From: Chloroflexota bacterium
GTDB taxonomy: Bacteria > Chloroflexota > Anaerolineae > DUEN01
NCBI GenBank assembly: GCA_013152435.1
Contig: JAADGJ010000071.1
Coordinates: forward strand, 1-39,130
Reading direction: 5' to 3'
DNA: 39,130 bases
Shown here: positions 37,216 to 39,130 of the stretch, piece after piece
Position numbering within the stretch: position 1 is the first letter of the stretch
Layout: each line of letters opens with the position of its first letter
Notes under the pieces: model-generated
Seen by the model: the letters and a program-made list of their open reading frames with translations, nothing else
The model's database searches: none
Told to the model about the DNA's origin: nothing
Program-made: the position numbers and the translations under genes

Positions 37216-38625
37216 ATGAAAGAGGGACCAACGTTTTCTCACGAAGAGTACCTTTCGCCCTTCACGTGGCGGTACGGCTCGCCGGAGATGCGGAGGCTGT
37301 GGAGCGAGGCGCATAAGCGCCGGCTGTGGCGACGCATCTGGGTGGCGATGGCCGAGGCTCAGAGCGAGGCCGGGCTGGTGACCGCCGAGCAGGTGGCCGA
37401 TCTGCGCGCCCATCAGGATGAGATCGACCTGGCGCGAGCGCATGAGATCGAGCGGGAGATCCGCCATGACCTGATGGCGGAAGTGCGCACCTACGCGGAG
37501 CGGTGCCCCGTCGGCGGCGGCATCATCCATCTGGGCGCCACCTCCATGGATGTGGAGGACAACGCGGACGCGCTGCGCATCCGGGAGGCGCTCGATCTGA
37601 TCCTGGAGCGCCTGCGAGAGGTGACGTTGGCCTTCGCGGAGCAGGTCGAGCGGTGGGCGGACGTGCCCACCATGGCGTTCACACACCTCCAGCCGGCCGA
37701 GCCCACCACCATCGGCTATCGGCTGGCCCAGTATGCCCAGGACCTCTGGCATGACTGGCTGGCGCTGCGACAGGTTCGGGCGGAGGTACGCGGCAAGGGG
37801 TTCAAAGGGGCGGTGGGGACCGCCGCCTCGTACGCTCAGCTCTTCCAGGGCACGAACATGACCCCCGCCGAGTTCGAGCGGCGGGTCATGGCCGCGCTGA
37901 GGCTGGAGCCGGTGCCCATCGCCACGCAGACGTACCCGCGCAAACAGGAGTATCAGGTGCTCTCGGCGCTGGCTGGGCTGGGCCAGTCCCTGTACAAGTT
38001 CGCCTTCGACCTGCGCGTGCTGCAGTCGCCGCCCATCGGGGAGTGGGCCGAGCCGTTCGGCGCCCGGCAGGTGGGCTCCAGCGCCATGCCGTTCAAGCGC
38101 AATCCGATCAACGCGGAGAACATGGACAGTTTGGCCCGGCTATTGGCCGCGCTGCCCCGGGTGGCCTGGGACAACGCGGCGCACAGCCTGCTGGAGCGCA
38201 CCCTGGACGACTCGGCCAACCGCCGCAGCATTCTGCCGGAGGCGTTCCTCATCGCCGACGAGCTGCTGCGAAAGGCCGGCCGGATCATCCGGGGGCTGCG
38301 GGTCGACCGGGAAGCCGCCGCTCGCCTGCTCGACGCTTATGGTGCCTTCGCCGCCACCGAGCGACTGTTGATGGAGGCGGTGAAGCGGGGCGGGGATCGC
38401 CAGGAGCTGCACGAGGTGATCCGGGAGCACTCGTTGGCCGCGTGGGCTGCGATTCGACAGGGACAGGCCAATCCGCTGCCCGACTTGCTATGTAGTGACT
38501 CACGGATTACGCAATACGCAACACCAAAGGAGGTGCGCGCCTGGCTGGACGCCACGGATTACGTGGGCGACGCCCCGGCGCGCGCTCGGGAATTCGCCCG
38601 CATGCTGCGGGAGCAACTGGAGTAG
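37216..38625 (+). CDS. purB: Adenylosuccinate lyase
   Basis: This 469-residue fumarase/aspartase-superfamily enzyme cleaves SAICAR and adenylosuccinate. Features are the RYGSPEMRRLW N-terminus, IIHLGATSMDVEDNADALR, FTHLQPAEPTTIGYRLAQYAQDL and the signature loop VGSSAMPFKRNPINAEN with its catalytic Ser. Near the C-terminus, codons 424-438 (LLCSDSRITQYATPK) use low-GC codons unlike the rest of the gene and contain the word ATTACGCAATACGCA found elsewhere in non-coding repeats. The encoded residues still fit the family pattern (LLxxDxRIxxY). It precedes purC and continues the purine cluster. Confidence 0.96.
   Translation: MKEGPTFSHEEYLSPFTWRYGSPEMRRLWSEAHKRRLWRRIWVAMAEAQSEAGLVTAEQVADLRAHQDEIDLARAHEIEREIRHDLMAEVRTYAERCPVGGGIIHLGATSMDVEDNADALRIREALDLILERLREVTLAFAEQVERWADVPTMAFTHLQPAEPTTIGYRLAQYAQDLWHDWLALRQVRAEVRGKGFKGAVGTAASYAQLFQGTNMTPAEFERRVMAALRLEPVPIATQTYPRKQEYQVLSALAGLGQSLYKFAFDLRVLQSPPIGEWAEPFGARQVGSSAMPFKRNPINAENMDSLARLLAALPRVAWDNAAHSLLERTLDDSANRRSILPEAFLIADELLRKAGRIIRGLRVDREAAARLLDAYGAFAATERLLMEAVKRGGDRQELHEVIREHSLAAWAAIRQGQANPLPDLLCSDSRITQYATPKEVRAWLDATDYVGDAPARAREFARMLREQLE
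38487..38532. repeat. Low-GC word-repeat patch inside purB
   Basis: The patch is AT-richer than its surroundings. It shares the 15-mer ATTACGCAATACGCA (38506-38520) exactly with 32525-32539. It keeps the reading frame. Confidence 0.55.
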
Positions 38626-38945
38626 GGGCAAGGCAGGGCATGCCCATTGGTATCAAGTTAAGCGATACGGAAGCGTGGCTCCGCATCTTTGGGGTGGCTT
38701 GGAGGGGCGTCAGCCCCTCCGAAGAAACCTATTTTCAGCCCCTCACCTGCCCTGTGGGGCCGGGGGCCACCGGCCAAAGCCCCAACCAGGCAGGGAAAAG
38801 GCGAGAGAAAGCGTTTTTCTGCGGAGGGGAAGCCCCTCCGCACCTCCCCTTTCAGGTGCGGCCGCCCGTGGAGGGAAAAGGTGGCCGGCGGGAGCCTCGC
38901 CCATGCTGTTCAGTTGATGCGAATAGGGCAAGGCAGGGTATGCCC
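38626..38945. repeat. 20-nt direct repeats flanking the right family A copy
   Basis: GGGCAAGGCAGGGCATGCCC at 38626-38645 and the same sequence with C changed to T at 38926-38945 lie exactly 300 bp apart and bracket the element. They look like a target-site duplication or element-end direct repeats. Confidence 0.6.
38641..38932 (+). repeat. Family A structured repeat, right copy
   Basis: This copy is inverted relative to 36-432 and lacks the nested insert. Hairpins include arms GGAGGGGC-type near 38710-38730, a GGCC-rich stem near 38755-38785, and a perfect 10-bp stem (38820-38829 with 38833-38842, loop AAG). With 67 nt of plain sequence it fills the gap between purB and purC. It has no convincing coding capacity. 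Confidence 0.85.
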
Positions 38946-39012
38946 TGCGAGGGGTACTGGGAACCGCAAGGTGCGCAAGGGACGCACAGTGTCCAAGGAG
39001 GAGAGAGGTGGT

Positions 39013-39130
39013 ATGCTGGCCATAGAAGAGATCATGCAAGCGATCCCGCACGCTCTGTTACGCGTGGAGGTGCCCGGATTGGGAGAGCGGATCGAAGGCA
39101 AGGTGCGGGACATCTACGTGGTGGACGGGC
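39013..39130 (+). CDS. purC: Phosphoribosylaminoimidazole-succinocarboxamide synthase (5' end only)
   Basis: The window ends 39 codons into this gene. The visible protein is MLAIEEIMQAIPHALL followed by GERIEGKVRDIYVVDG; the GKVRDIY motif is the conserved nucleotide-binding start of SAICAR synthase. An AAGGAGG ribosome site lies upstream of ATG 39013. SAICAR synthase makes the substrate of the adjacent purB enzyme, which supports the call. The C-terminal 80% is beyond the window. Confidence 0.85.
   Translation, partial: MLAIEEIMQAIPHALLRVEVPGLGERIEGKVRDIYVVDG

Overview
The window is GC-rich and gene-dense. It looks like chromosomal DNA of a Chloroflexota bacterium (Anaerolineae/Caldilineae-like). 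That placement is inferred from four things: the style of the purine enzymes (a mid-size PurL with duplicated PurS-like N-terminus, a PurA with an EGQLG variant motif), Pro/Thr-rich lipoproteins, LCP and DUF58/DUF4129 envelope genes, and many degenerate short-word repeats between and inside genes. No rRNA, tRNA, CRISPR array, transposase or phage gene was recognised.

Layout, left to right. (1) 1-915: two structured repeat elements (family A, then a truncated family B), followed by a promoter and a leader of about 150 nt for moeA (916-2163, +). A convergent terminator separates moeA from ssb (-). (2) 2939-10421, minus strand: a glycoside-utilisation operon transcribed lsrG-like, Fe-alcohol dehydrogenase, GH78 alpha-L-rhamnosidase, GH3 beta-glycosidase. 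Its promoter has an inverted repeat filling the -35/-10 spacer and a LacI-type palindrome on the -35. (3) 10628-17249, minus strand: a lipoprotein sugar dehydrogenase, an LCP envelope protein, a membrane protein with an apparently inactive PP2C-like domain plus beta-propeller, and SbcD nuclease. (4) 17588-19339: a fused ATP sulfurylase/APS kinase. (5) 19462-22177: a DUF58/DUF4129 membrane pair.

From a divergent promoter region near 22.2-22.5 kb everything is on the plus strand. (6) 22533-27682: a sugar ABC importer (binding lipoprotein and two permeases, no ATPase) followed by a PIG-L deacetylase and a divergent NagB-like protein, probably an amino-sugar uptake and breakdown operon. (7) 27858-39130: a purine biosynthesis region with guaB, purL, purQ, purA, purB and the start of purC, interrupted by a beta-propeller lipoprotein and bioY. 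guaB is preceded by a promoter and a leader that can fold as a terminator/antiterminator switch.

The most distinctive feature is the repeat content. Family A occurs in inverted orientation at both ends of the window. A related family B has inverted termini and looks like a MITE. Hairpins in A and B show compensatory base changes. Separate word-like repeats have entered coding sequence: a 21-bp tandem repeat in purQ, a low-GC patch in purB, and the n-region of a lipoprotein signal peptide.
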